From Medakamo hakoo (taxonomy: Eukaryota > Chlorophyta > Trebouxiophyceae > Coccomyxaceae), in assembly GCA_026636295.1 (NCBI GenBank), contig CP089453.1, forward strand, positions 1-64,000: DNA of 64,000 nucleotides, written 5' to 3'. Shown in pieces: positions 45,401-55,473 of this stretch. The notes below the pieces were generated by a model. The model made no database searches and was not told the DNA's origin. It worked only from the letters and a program-made list of their open reading frames with translations. The first letter of the stretch is position 1. The number at the start of each line of letters is the position of its first letter. Position numbers and translations under genes: made by a program.

Positions 45401-46089
45401 ACCCACGTCCGCCGCCTCTTCGCCTTCATCCTCGCTCCAGCACCCGCCCGGCAGCAGGCCCGCCCGGCGGACGGCGGTGGCGACGTCGGCTAAGCGTTCC
45501 GTGTAGAAGGCTTCCAAGACGGGCGCGAGGCCGGCTGCCGCGCCGCCGGGCGCGGCCGCGGAGAAACGGGCGACCGCGCCGGTGCGGGCGGAGCGCGCGG
45601 CGCCGGTGACGGCCGGTGGCGGGGGGTGGACGCCCGCAGCGGCGCAGCCGGCGGCCAGGGCAGCAGCTGCAGCCGCGACAATGTGCTCGACGGCGCGGAG
45701 GGCGGCGGCGGCGGGGGGTAAAGCGTCGACCGACGCCAGGCCCTCCCAGGTCGGCGCTGCGACGTGGCGTGCGAAGGCCGCTTCCGCCGTCGCGACGGCG
45801 TGGTCGGCCGCGGCGGACGCCAGGCCTGCAGCCGCTAGTGTGTGCGGTGCCGTGGGCGGGACGGGCGCTGGTGGGGCTGGGCGTGGAGGAGGGGCGCCGA
45901 CGGCGGCGGAGACCTGTGTCGCCAAGGGAGGAGGTCGGTGAGGGGGAGGGTGTGGGCGGGGCTGCGCGCGCGCGTGCGAAACATGCGGCTTTTGCGTGCG
46001 CCTTCGCCTCACCACCTTACCTGCGCGTCCACTTGCGCGGTGAAGGCCTGCCAGGCTGCTTCGATGGCGGCCGCGTCAGGTGACGTCAT
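42833..46089 (-). CDS. APC2: Anaphase-promoting complex subunit 2 (cullin-like APC2)
   Basis: This is the cullin scaffold of the APC/C ubiquitin ligase, binding the RING subunit APC11. Exon 1 is 46089-46021 (MTSPDAAAIEAAWQAFTAQV...) and exon 2 is 45913-42833, phase 0, giving 1049 residues. The cullin-homology region includes ELLRLRFGEGAPGLAPADVM, LRDVADARRL, SRVSALVASSLYWPP and an LKAPRRLVWRPGAGCVSV block. The C-terminal winged-helix APC2 domain reads MLTNFAAGLPLERMHGMLKL, FAVDPPYDGSP and LLDRLVREEKVRVEGGVYRK, close to human and plant APC2. The N-terminal half is Ala-rich helices typical of cullin repeats. The start codon overlaps a TGACGTCA palindrome at 46081-46088. Confidence 0.93.
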
Positions 46090-46360
46090 TTGAAGCGGCA
46101 CGCGTGGACGGCTTGCGAGGGGCGCGGTGAGAAGCGAAATGCGCGCCCGGCAACAAAAAAAACGCGGCGCGCGCTTGCACGGCCTTCGGCTGCACGCTCC
46201 GCCCGTCGGGGCGGGACAGCGGGAGTGGTCGCCTCCGCCAAGGGGTGGGGCGAGGTGGGTGGTGCGCGGCGGGAGAGGGGGCGGCCGCCTGTTTTCTCTC
46301 CCTTCTCAGCGCATGGTTGTCTATTGCCCGTGTGAAGCGGCCTGGGCCCAGCCGGCCCTG

Positions 46361-47335
46361 CTACAACCCGTCCTCCCCCGCCTCGTACGCGCTCCCCGCC
46401 GGGACGGAGACCAGGCGCCCGCCCAGGCTCTCAAACCCTTTCTTCTTCTTCTTCCCTTTCTGCGCACGGACGTCCTCCAGCGGGGGCAGCACCAACGCCG
46501 TCAGCTCGCCGCCGTTGACGCACCCAGTGTCGATGCCCGTCGCCCACGCCTCGGCCTGCAGCCGGCGGCTCGCGTGGTGCCCAAAGACGACGTGGACGCC
46601 GCCGCCCAGACCGGGCACGCCTCCGTCAAACACCGTCGCCCAGGGCGCGCCGACGCCGCGCTGCCCGGCCTTCTTGGGCACGGCCGCGTACGGCGAGGCC
46701 GGGGACGGCCGGTCCACGTGGCGCAGCTCCACCACGTCGTCCAGGGATTGGGCCTGCAGGCCCACGCCCGGGACGAGGCCCGCGTGGACGACGAGCACGC
46801 GTCGCTGGGGCAGGTACAGCGAGAACGGCGCGGCGCCCAGCCAGGACACCGCGTCGGCGGCCGCCGGGTCGGCCGCCCAGGCGTGGCCTGGCGGCGGTGG
46901 GTCGGAGGCGGCCTTGAACTCGCCTCTCCTTGCCGCCGCCGCCACGGCCAGGGCCGCTTCATCGTGGTTGCCCCGGACTGCAAGCGCGCCCGCGGCCATG
47001 AGGGCGCGGACGGCGGCGAGCGAGTCCGGGCCTTTGTTGACGACGTCGCCGACGGACACGAGCGTGTCGCGCTCGCGGTCGTAGCCGCACTTCACCAGCA
47101 ACGCGCGCAGCTCGCTTGCGCAGCCGTGGATGTCGCCGACGACGATGATGCGCCGGCGTTCGAGGTGAGGAGGCAGGACCGCGTGCACCGTCGGCGGCAG
47201 GGGCAGGCCCGCGGGCGTGGTGATGGAGGAATGAGGGTGGCCGGAAAAGGAGGTTGTGCTGTTGAGGGCCGCGCGCCGCGCCGTGGTGGTGGCCGCGGCA
47301 GTGACTGAAGACGACGACGACGGCGCGTTGCCCAT
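46361..47335 (-). CDS. Calcineurin-like metallophosphatase (ApaH/PPP-like), N-myristoylation signal
   Basis: The frame is 324 codons from MGNAPSSSSS, chosen because MGxxxS is a strong N-myristoylation signal and the longer frame has no conserved sequence. The phosphoesterase motifs appear in order: GDIHGC (about residue 68), GDVVNKGPDS, RGNHDEA, VVHAGLVPG and VVFGHHASRRL. The two-metal site is complete. NKGPDS is typical of ApaH-like and related bacterial-type PPP enzymes in algae and protists, which act on dinucleoside polyphosphates, capped RNA or phosphoproteins. Substrate is not predictable. The Lys-rich patch KGKKKKKG near the C-terminus is unusual. Confidence 0.88.
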   Translation of the reverse strand: MGNAPSSSSSVTAAATTTARRAALNSTTSFSGHPHSSITTPAGLPLPPTVHAVLPPHLERRRIIVVGDIHGCASELRALLVKCGYDRERDTLVSVGDVVNKGPDSLAAVRALMAAGALAVRGNHDEAALAVAAAARRGEFKAASDPPPPGHAWAADPAAADAVSWLGAAPFSLYLPQRRVLVVHAGLVPGVGLQAQSLDDVVELRHVDRPSPASPYAAVPKKAGQRGVGAPWATVFDGGVPGLGGGVHVVFGHHASRRLQAEAWATGIDTGCVNGGELTALVLPPLEDVRAQKGKKKKKGFESLGGRLVSVPAGSAYEAGEDGL

Positions 47336-47760
47336 GGCGGCGCCCGGTGGTGAAGCGGGCGCAGCGGCACGCACCAGCCGACGAGCGGGGGTGGAGGGTG
47401 GTGGTGGGTCGGCGCGCGCGCCGCACAGGAAGCACGAACGGCCGGGCGGACACAAAAACTCGCGGGGAACCGGGCGACCCAGCCGCGCTCCCACCCCACG
47501 CGCAGTGCGAGCGGAGGGCTGGGCTGAGACAGGCGCGCTGCTGCCCGCGTGGCGGGGAAGGTGGAGGACGTGTGGTGTGCGGGGGGGGGGGCGTGTGGCT
47601 TGCTGCGTTGATTGGCCAGTCTGGTCCCTCTCGACCTCGCTCGCCAGGGGCCCTGTGAAAACGCTTTCACACACGATCTCGGTCTCTCAGCCCTCCCTCC
47701 CTCTCTCTCTCTCTCGCACACACACACACACACACGAACAGCCACACGCACATGCACACC
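47336..47760. other. Intergenic region with CT/CA microsatellites
   Basis: Between the phosphatase start and the sulfatase stop lie a G10 run near 47581 and a CT then CA dinucleotide tract at about 47695-47740. No gene is supported. Confidence 0.6.
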
Positions 47761-48987
47761 TCAAGCCGCCTCCTGCGTCGCCGTCACCGCCAGGCCCTGA
47801 ATGGCCAGGCTGGCATTGCCGCCCGCGACGGACGGCACGCTGCCGCGGAAGCGCAGCCCCGCGCCGCGCACGCCCCGAAACGCGGCGCTGCCCGCCTGGA
47901 CGGACGCCCGCCCGTCGCAGGACGCCCCGCCACCGCCGGTGGGCGTGCACACCAAGCGCGCGGTGCCCGCCATGGTCCCCGCGCCCGACAGGACCGACCA
48001 CTGGGCGTCCACGACGCACGGCGGCCCGCCGCCACCGCCGGCCGGCCGCGCGGCGTCCAGGCAGTCGCCGCCGGCGGCGGGCGAGTATGTCACCTCGGCG
48101 GTCGCGCCCGGCTGGCTCAGCGGGACGCCGCCGATGGGCGGGCCCTGCGCCCCGCCGCCCACGCTGACGGACAGGGACGTCCTGTCCAGGGTGGTCAGGC
48201 CGCTCGACGTGATGTCCAGCCGCCACTCCACGCCCAGGCGCGGGGCCAGGCGCGTGTCGACGATCCGCGCCAGCTTGGCCGCCAGGCGCACGCGCTGCGC
48301 CCGCTGGTCCGCCGTCACATTCGCGCCCGGCCACGCCAGGTTGACCACCTCCTCCGGGTCCGTCCACAGGTCGTACATCTCGTACTCGGCCGGGTAGACG
48401 CCGCGCGGGTCGAAGTACTGCGCGAACTTCCAGCGGTCCTCCACGACCGCGACCAGGTGGGACTGGGGGCCGGGGAAGCCCGGGTACGCGGGCTGGCCGT
48501 ACTGGAAGTCGTCGAAGAGGAACACGATTTCGTCTTGGGGTGTTGTGAACTGGTGTTCGGGGGCGGGCACGGACGGGGTGGGTGGGGTGGGTGGGGTGGG
48601 GTGGGTGGGGTGGGGGGGGGCGTGAGGGCGCGCGCGGCGGTCCCCTCGCCCGCCTGTCCTCACCCTCACCCTCGCCCTCTCCGCCCCCCACCCCCCCACC
48701 CCCACCCACCCCCACCCCGTCCCACCCCGCCTCCCCCTCCCTCTCACCTTTTCCGGTTGGACGACGGAGTCGGCGTACGACACGCCCTGCCACCCTGCGG
48801 CGGAGACGACGGCGGGCGGCGTGCCCATCAGGGTGGCGAGCGTGGGGACCATGTCCACGTGCGAGACGAGCGCGTTGGACTGCGCCGGCCGCGGGTACAG
48901 CTTCGGGTTGGAGATGACGAGGGGGACGCGCAGCGAATTCTCGTAGAAATTGAACATCTTCTGGATCTGGTGCGCGAGGCGGGGGAG

Positions 48988-49084
<97 letters not shown>

Positions 49085-50812
49085 TGAGAGCATGGGCGAG
49101 GAGGGAAGGAGTGGGGGCGCGTGGCGCGCGCGCGGCGGTCGTGGGAAAAAAAGATGGCACGGTTGCCCCCCCCCCCCCTCCCCCCCACCCACCCAAAAAC
49201 TTGCCTCACCCCCCCCCCCCAAAAAAAAAAAAAAAACTTACCTGGCCCTGGTGTGTCATGGCCATCTCGCCATGGTCGGCCGTCTTGATGACGACCGTGT
49301 CGTCCGTCAGGCCCAGCTCGTCCAGCGCGTTCAGCGTCATGTTCAGGTATGCGTCCTGCGTGAAAAAAGTGTGGCGGATGTGCACAAAAAAACGGTATGA
49401 GAAAAACAACCGCCGCGCCGCCCGGGGGGGGGGGGGGGGGGTCGCCGCCGCTTGCTTTCCCTCACCCCACCAAACATCTGGATCTCACCGTTTGTTTGAC
49501 CAGGTTGGCGTAGAAGTTGACGTACTTGCGGGCTTGGTCCACGTTGCGCGGGGCCGCGGCCGTCGCCAGGTTGAGGTCGACCCACTGCTGCTGGACGGCC
49601 GGCTTGGTGGCCAGGGACTCGAAGTACGTGGCGGGCACGTCGACCGGGCCTTGCAGCAGGGCCGGGCTGTACCCGGACGCATTGAACTGGCTGGGGTAGA
49701 ACAGGACGTCGTGCGGGTTGACGAGGCCGATGACCAGGAAGAAGGGGCGCGGGTCGACCGACGCCGCGCGCTTGCGCAGGTACGCCAGCACGCCTTCCTC
49801 GCCCTCTTCCACGGGGCCGTCCTTGAGCATGAAGCGCCGGTCGTTGAAGGCGGGCGAACCGCCTGTTGTTTGTTTGTTTGTGTGCGTGTGTGCGTGTGTG
49901 TGTGTGTGCGTGCGTGTGCGTGTGTGTGTGTGTGTGCGGGCCGCATAGTTACCAGCCACGCCCCCGCGCCCCAGCCCGCCCGTCGCCGTACCTGCTTCCT
50001 CCAACGACGTGTTCGCGCCCGCGTCCGGGTAGTTCCAGCGCGAGAAGCCGTACTTGGCGGCGTCGGCGGACGTCCACTGTTGTTTGGGGGGAGGGGGGGG
50101 GTGAGAGAGGCCGTGTGGCCAGACGAGCCGGCCGTTTTTTGTGTTGCTGCTTTTTTTTCATGTTGGACCAAACGCACCGTAAAGTCTGGATTGGCCGGCT
50201 TGGTCAGGTGCATCTTGCCCTTGTACACGACGTCGTAGCCCGCCGCCTCCGCGGCCGCGGCCATGCCGATCAGGTCCGACGGCGTGTTGACCTGCGGGTA
50301 CAGGGACTCGGGCATGGTCGTCTCCAGGACGAAGCGCGCGTTGTGGCCGGTGTTGAACAGGCCCGTGAACAGCGTGGCCCGGGCGGCCGTGCACATGCAC
50401 GCGTTGGTGTACGACCGCAGGAATTCGACGCCGTTCCTGCGCAGGCGGGTCAGGCCCGGCAAGTTGGCGGCGTCGTACCCCGGCGGCACCTTGAGCAGCG
50501 GCGTCTCCTGGTCGGACAGGAACAGGACGACGTTCTTGCCCTTCCACGCCCCGAAGGCGGGCGAGTGCGACGCCTTGACTCCGCGCAGCGCGTCCGCGAC
50601 CGCCTGCTTCTTGTCGACTTCCTTCTTGTTGAGGATGACCTGCTTGGCGCCCTGCTTCGCGTCGTGCAGCGCGGACGCCGCGGCACCCACTTTCGCGGCC
50701 GCCCGCGCTTTGATGGCGTGGACTTTGGCGTGCAAGTCCGAGCCGTTCCAGCCGTCCAGGGCGTCGGCGAGGTGGTCGAACGCAAAGTCCAGGCCCAGGC
50801 CGGGCGAGGCCT

Positions 50813-50845
<33 letters not shown>

Positions 50846-51058
50846 GGCGTGTGCATGAGGTGATGTGGGCGTGCCGGCGCGTGAGTCACGTCGGAGGGGG
50901 TCAAGCACAGAGGGAGGGTTGGGAGGGTCTGCGTCCGCATGCGGCCGCGCTCACGCGCGCGCACGCCCTCTCTTTCGTATTACCTGGCCGCCGGGCGCCC
51001 GCGCCACCACGCACGCCATCGCGAGGAGAGCCAGGCGCAAGACTGTCAGGCCGTCCAT
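47761..51058 (-). CDS. Secreted type I sulfatase (arylsulfatase/choline-sulfatase-like)
   Basis: Seven exons were assembled: 51058-50984, 50810-50178, 50076-49992, 49862-49489, 49355-49242, 48966-48748 and 48549-47761, giving 762 residues. All phases agree. Exon 1 is a signal peptide (MDGLTVLRLALLAMACVVAR). Residues 30-105 are an Ala/Lys helix-rich extension. The enzyme proper starts NVVLFLSDQETPLL (metal-binding Asp) and has the formylglycine motif C-T-A-A-R at Cys165 within ACMCTAARATLFTG. It also has IGLVNPHDV and IKTADHGEMAMTHQG, the second metal site. The consensus C-x-P/A-x-R is satisfied with Ala. The C-terminal 180 residues resemble a beta domain with no family I recognise. Several introns hold microsatellites. 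Confidence 0.92.
48991..49083. repeat. (GT)n microsatellite, about 46 units
   Basis: An uninterrupted GT dinucleotide run of about 93 bases lies in sulfatase intron 5, immediately inside the 3' splice site region of exon 6 on the minus strand (CA-rich there). Such long tracts are length-polymorphic and can form Z-DNA. Confidence 0.97.
50811..50846. repeat. Long G homopolymer at a splice acceptor
   Basis: About 34 consecutive G on the plus strand are a C tract in the sulfatase pre-mRNA directly before the CAG acceptor of exon 2, so here the polypyrimidine tract is a homopolymer. Confidence 0.9.
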
Positions 51059-51200
51059 TGGGCGCTGTGCCTTTGAGGGGTGGCGAATGTGATGAAATGA
51101 AAAAAAGGGGTGTGAGGAACGCACAGGGTCACACAACCGCATTGAAAATTTAAGGCCGCATACGTTTTAGCGCACCCCGCCCCCCGCCGCACTCACAGCC
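51059..51200. promoter_or_regulatory. Divergent promoter of two secreted-protein genes
   Basis: Only 142 bp separate the sulfatase and the 246-residue secreted-protein start codons. The centre is AT-richer than its surroundings (around 51090-51175). Confidence 0.45.
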
Positions 51201-52608
51201 ATGGTTGCGCACGCATGTGCCCTCGCCGCCCTCATTGGCGTGCTGGCAGCGGGAGTCCAGGTGTGTGTGTGTGTGTGTGAGTGCGTGTGTGGCGAGGGGA
51301 GGCTTCCGTTTTTTCTTGGACGGGCCGAGCCGGTCAGAGGCAGCAAGAGTCCACGGCGCCAGGCGCGGCAGCCCCGACGCCTTCCGGCCCAAGCCCAAGC
51401 TGGTGACAGCTTCGGGCGTGCAGGCTTTGGGCGCGCGGCGGCCACGCGCCCGGCCCAAGCCTGCGGACTCCGCGAGAGTGCGCGGGGGCGTGCTGCATTG
51501 AATGAGAAAAAGCGAGCGCGCAGCACACGCCCAGGCTTTCGGTCGGTGCGGCGGCGGCGCGCGATGAAACACAACCACCCTTCCGCCCGCCCCACGCCCA
51601 CACGCCCGCCCCCGCCCACACGCCCGCCCCACGCCCACACGCCCGCCCCACGCCCACACGCCCGCCCAAGCCCACACGCCCGCCCACGCCCACACGCCCG
51701 CCCCACGCCCACACGCCCGCCCCACGCCCACACGCCCGCCCCACGCCCACACGCCCGCCCCACGCCCACACGCCCGCCCCACGCCCACACGCCCCACACA
51801 CCAGACCGCCGCCGCCCAGGGCGCCTCCCTCCCCGACGACCTGGCCATCGTCCAACTCCCCGCGCTGCTGCCCTTTGGCAACGGGTCGTCCGTCTACATC
51901 GGGTCGTCCGACTCGGTCGGCACGTCCGTCGGCCGCCTGACCCTGGGCCCGTGCGGCTACGACGTCGCGCACTGGCATGCGCAGGCGTGGGAGACGATCA
52001 CGCCCATTACGCCGGGCGCGCCCATCAGTTGAGTGCAGCGGTGGGGATGGTGTGGGGCGCGCGCGTCGTGCCCTTGCTGCGAGGAGGGAGAAAAAAAAAA
52101 AAAAAAAAAAAAATGCTTACCACCACCACCCCACACCCTCACCCCCACAGCCACCATCGTCCAGGGGCCCGTGCCCGGCAGCCCGCAAGAAACGTTCGTC
52201 ACCAACCCGCAGCGCGGGTCGACCGCCGTGCCAGCCGGCTACGCCCACATCGACTTCAACGACAACTGCATCACCGCGGAAGCGGTCCTGGTGTGGAATG
52301 CCATCAACGCCGGCGGCACGTTCCCCATGCCGCAGTCCCTGTTCCAGCTGTCGCCCGGCTTCAACGACGCCGAATTCCCGGGCGGCCTGCCCGCGCCGCG
52401 CGACCCGGGTTTCTGGCCCGTCGACGCGGCGTGCGCGGCGCGGTGCGGGCTGAACGCGTCGGACGCCAAGGTCGCGGCCGCCCTGGCCGTGGTCGACAAG
52501 GTCGCGGACGCGGCGCGGCAGGAAGTCATTCTGAAGGCCAGCGCCGCGGAGACGGCGGCTAACAAAGTCAAGCGCCTGGAGCAGAATGTGATGGCCAAGC
52601 TGGGTTGA
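51201..52608 (+). CDS. Secreted protein of unknown function (246 residues)
   Basis: Exons are 51201-51260, 51805-52027 and 52151-52608 (phases 0 and 1). Exon 1 alone encodes the signal peptide MVAHACALAALIGVLAAGVQ. The mature protein has a beta-rich part (SSVYIGSSDSVGTSVGRLTL, GPCGYDVAHWHAQAW, YAHIDFNDNCITAEAVLVWN) with four to five Cys. It ends in a 50-residue Ala/Lys helix with heptad spacing (KVAAALAVVDKVADAARQEV, then NKVKRLEQNVMAKLG). I do not recognise a family. Intron 1 is filled by a 20-bp minisatellite. The second donor, A|GTTGAG, is weak but phase-correct. It shares a divergent promoter with the sulfatase. Confidence 0.75.
51585..51797. repeat. 20-bp minisatellite in an intron
   Basis: The unit CCCCACGCCCACACGCCCGC repeats about ten times with small indels inside intron 1 of the 246-residue secreted-protein gene. 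It ends at the polypyrimidine region just before the acceptor at 51804. Confidence 0.95.
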
Positions 52609-52909
52609 CCGCGAGCAAAAAGGGGGCTGCGTGCGTGCTGAGAGAGACGGGAGCGGCAGCGGGCGGCGAGTGGGGTGGGTGTGTGGGGAGCGGGTGGTGG
52701 TGGCCGGCCCGCCGTTTCCAGGCGCCCACCACCACCGCGTCCACAAGGATGGGAGAGCGTGGCGCGCGCGCGCGTGCGCGAGTGAGCGAGGCGAGAGGGT
52801 TGGGGAGGGCCCTGGCTGACGCGGTGTGTTGAACAAAGAGTGAGACTATATGTTTGGCACGCCACAGACGCTTTCCCCGTTTCCTCGCGCAACCCAACTC
52901 AAACCCACC

Positions 52910-55017
52910 ATGCGCCAGGTCCGTCCTTTGCGTGGCCCGCGCTCCACGCCCGCCTCACCAACACCACCACCACCACACCGGAGCTCCCTGCTGGGCGTTG
53001 GAAAGGCGTGGGCGCGGCGCCAAGCACAGCGAAAAGCGCAGCTGTCGCGCGCGCGCGCGCATTGTTCGCTTGTTAAAAATAACAACCCTGCAACCAACCC
53101 TTCTTTCACGTGAACACTCTCTCTCAACACACACACAGGCCGCGGCCCTCGTGCTCGCCCTGGTCGCCGGCGCATGCGCCGCGGCGGGCTCGGAACAACT
53201 GCTTGACCGGCTGCATGCCGAGCTTACGTCCACCAAGGCCGAAGTGGCCGCCAAGGCCGCGGCCGTCGAGTCGCACCTGGAAGCGGGCGCCGCCAGCCTG
53301 AAGGCCGACCTGGCCGCCAAGCTGGCGGCCAAGTCCAACCCGCCGCTCATGTTTGTGCCCGGCCTGTTCGGGTCGTACCTGACGGTCACCATCACGGAGG
53401 CCGGGTGCGACGCCATGGCAGAGTGCCGGCGGGCACGCGACCTGGAGCCGCTCTTTGTCGAGCGCGTCATCGCGGGGCCCGTCAAGATCAACGACTTCCT
53501 CGGCAAGCCGTGGCTCATTACCGCGCCGCGCGTGCCCTTCCTGATCGCCCTGCTCACGCAAACGTACAACCAGGCCGCCAACACGCTGGACTACGCGCCG
53601 GGCGTCACGGTCGGCACCAAGGGCACGCCCGCCGGCGCGTACTGCGACGGCGTGTCCTCCACCTACGTCAACGGCATCATCGACGGCTACCTGGTCGACC
53701 AGGTCGGGTACCAGATTGGCAAGACCCTGGCGTGCACGCCGTACAACTGGGAGCTGGACATGCTCGGCCAGGAGCAGGCGGGCTACTTTGACCGGCTGGC
53801 GGCCGGCATCGAAAAGCTGTACAACTCGCCGTACAACGCGCCGCCCCTGCCCTGGATGCCGCGCAAGAAGGTCGTGCTGATGGGCCACAGCATGGGCACG
53901 CTGTTCTCTACGTCAGCCATGCTGGCCAACCCGGCGCTGCGCGACATGGTCGACAAGGTAGGAAAAAGGGGGTGTGCGTGCGTGGTTTGTGAGGACGGCA
54001 TGTTGTGGTGACGCGCGGCGCACGCGACCCCGCGCGCGCGGGGGCAAAGAAAAAGAGTTCGGCGGCCATCCCGCCGACACCACGCCGCCGGCCGCGGGCG
54101 GCAGACGGCCGCCGCCACAGCACCAGCGCGCTGGCCGCGCGCGGGCGGGGCGTAAAACCACACACACGCACCCCTCACACACACACACACACACACGCGC
54201 GCACACACACTCCCAGGTCGTGCTCCTGTCGCCCGTCGCCGCTGGTTCGGCGCTCACGTGGGAGCTGACGCTCGACGGCGGCCTCCCGCCCTCGATGCAA
54301 GGCCTCCTTGTGCCGGGCCTCACGCCGGAAGAGGCGGCCGACGCGGAGGTCGTCTTGCGCCTGTTCCTGTGGCGCCTCGCGCAGATTGGGGCCGTCAACC
54401 CCACGCTCGCGCCGTACGACCTGCCGCCCTACACGTTCAAAACGCTCACCCCGCCGCCCTTCCCCAACGGCTTCCCGCCCGCCCAGTCGGTCGGCCTGGA
54501 GATCGACCGCCTGGGCATTGAGCTGCCCCTCAACATCACGGTCGCCAGCCAGTTGGACGCCCTGACCGGCCGCCTGTTCCGCTCTTTGAACGGCACGTCG
54601 CCCCTGGATTACATCGCGTCCATCTGGCCGCGGTCGCACTCGTACAACGACACCGTCGTCGCCTGGTCGGGGCCGTCCCCGCCGGCCAACGTCTCCGTCT
54701 TCTGCGGGTACGGCATCGCCGTCGACTCCATCCTGACCACGGCCATCAAGGCGGCCATGCCCTTCCCCGAGGACCGCCTGGCCGGCTTTGCGACCATCGA
54801 GCCGGACCCGACCCGCCAGGCCATCGGCCCGGGCGACGGCATCGTCAACCTCCAAGGCTCCAACGGGTGCGACCGCATGGCCGACAACACGGGCGGCCAA
54901 GCGCTGACGTGCACGTCGCCCGACTGCGAGCACGTCAAGATCATCGAAAACGGGGCGGGCGCGCGCGCCTTCCTCAACCAGCTGCTGACCGCTGTGGGCA
55001 TCAACGTGCACGCGTGA
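52910..55017 (+). CDS. Secreted LCAT-family lipase/acyltransferase
   Basis: Exons are 52910-52918 (only 9 nt, M-R-Q), 53139-53957 and 54217-55017, all phase 0 (542 residues). Exon 2 supplies the rest of a signal peptide (AAALVLALVAGACAAAGS). An amphipathic Ala/Lys/Glu helix (about 30-65) precedes the alpha/beta-hydrolase fold. That fold opens PPLMFVPGLFGSYL, with the oxyanion region typical of LCAT/PDAT. The nucleophile is Ser254 in VLMGHSMGTL. The acid is probably the Asp of GPGDGIVNLQG and the base the His of CEHVKIIENG. Activity could be phospholipase A or acyl transfer. Intron 2 contains CA repeats near its acceptor. Confidence 0.9.
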
Positions 55018-55037
55018 GGGGGTCTGACTAATCTGTG

Positions 55038-55080
55038 ATTTATGATTTTACGTCATCAAATATGACGTAAAAACATAAAT
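55038..55080. repeat. 19-bp AT-rich palindrome with ACGTCAT/ATGACGT core
   Basis: The left arm 55038-55056 and right arm 55062-55080 are reverse complements with one mismatch, around a 5-nt loop (CAAAT). The core TTACGTCAT / ATGACGTAA matches a bZIP (CRE/ATF-like) site. It may also act as a terminator-like hairpin for the lipase gene ending 20 bp upstream. Confidence 0.85.
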
Positions 55081-55109
55081 AACTAAGAAATACTTTGCGC
55101 AAGTACTTT

Positions 55110-55243
55110 TTTGGGGCGAAGCATTGGAATTTTGGGGAATAAGTCCGCATGATTGCTATATTTGGGCGAAGCATTGGATTTTGGGCACAAGTGTGCGTGA
55201 TTGCGACGTTATTTGGGCGTGGAACGGATTTTGGGCGTACAAT
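55110..55243. repeat. Three degenerate ~50-bp direct repeats
   Basis: Three copies share T-TTGGG(C/G)GAAGCATTGGA-TTTTGGG followed by a less conserved half with an AAGT or ACAA end. The first two (about 55110-55148 and 55158-55193) are close. The third (about 55210-55243, TTTGGGCGTGGAACGGATTT) is more diverged. Confidence 0.75.
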
Positions 55244-55330
55244 GGAAAGGCTTGAAAAAGGCGGGCGGGGTTCGTTTTCCTTGTTGCGTCCCTTGCAAAG
55301 AAGAAGAGCACATCACACACCACGCCCCCA

Positions 55331-55361
<31 letters not shown>

Positions 55362-55473
55362 ACTCTCGCCAGAGCACCCCAGTCGCGAGTGCCACCGGGC
55401 GCTCTGCCGTGCACGCGTGCCCGCCTCCCTCGCGTGTGTACTTCAATGCCCGCCCTCCCCCACCCTGCGGCTC

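Larger units (their letters stand above)
55018..55473. other. AT-rich convergent intergenic region
   Basis: The first 220 bases are strikingly AT-rich against the local background and contain the palindrome and degenerate repeats listed below. A C homopolymer of about 30 lies near 55330-55362. No gene is seen. Confidence 0.8.

Noticed and set aside
46081-46089. TGACGTCA palindrome as a promoter element of APC2
   Set aside because: It overlaps the start codon and the first coding bases (ATG ACG TCA), so chance is more likely than a regulatory site.
51585-51797. CRISPR-like array of short repeats
   Set aside because: The repeats abut without unique spacers, so it is a minisatellite in an intron of a eukaryotic gene.
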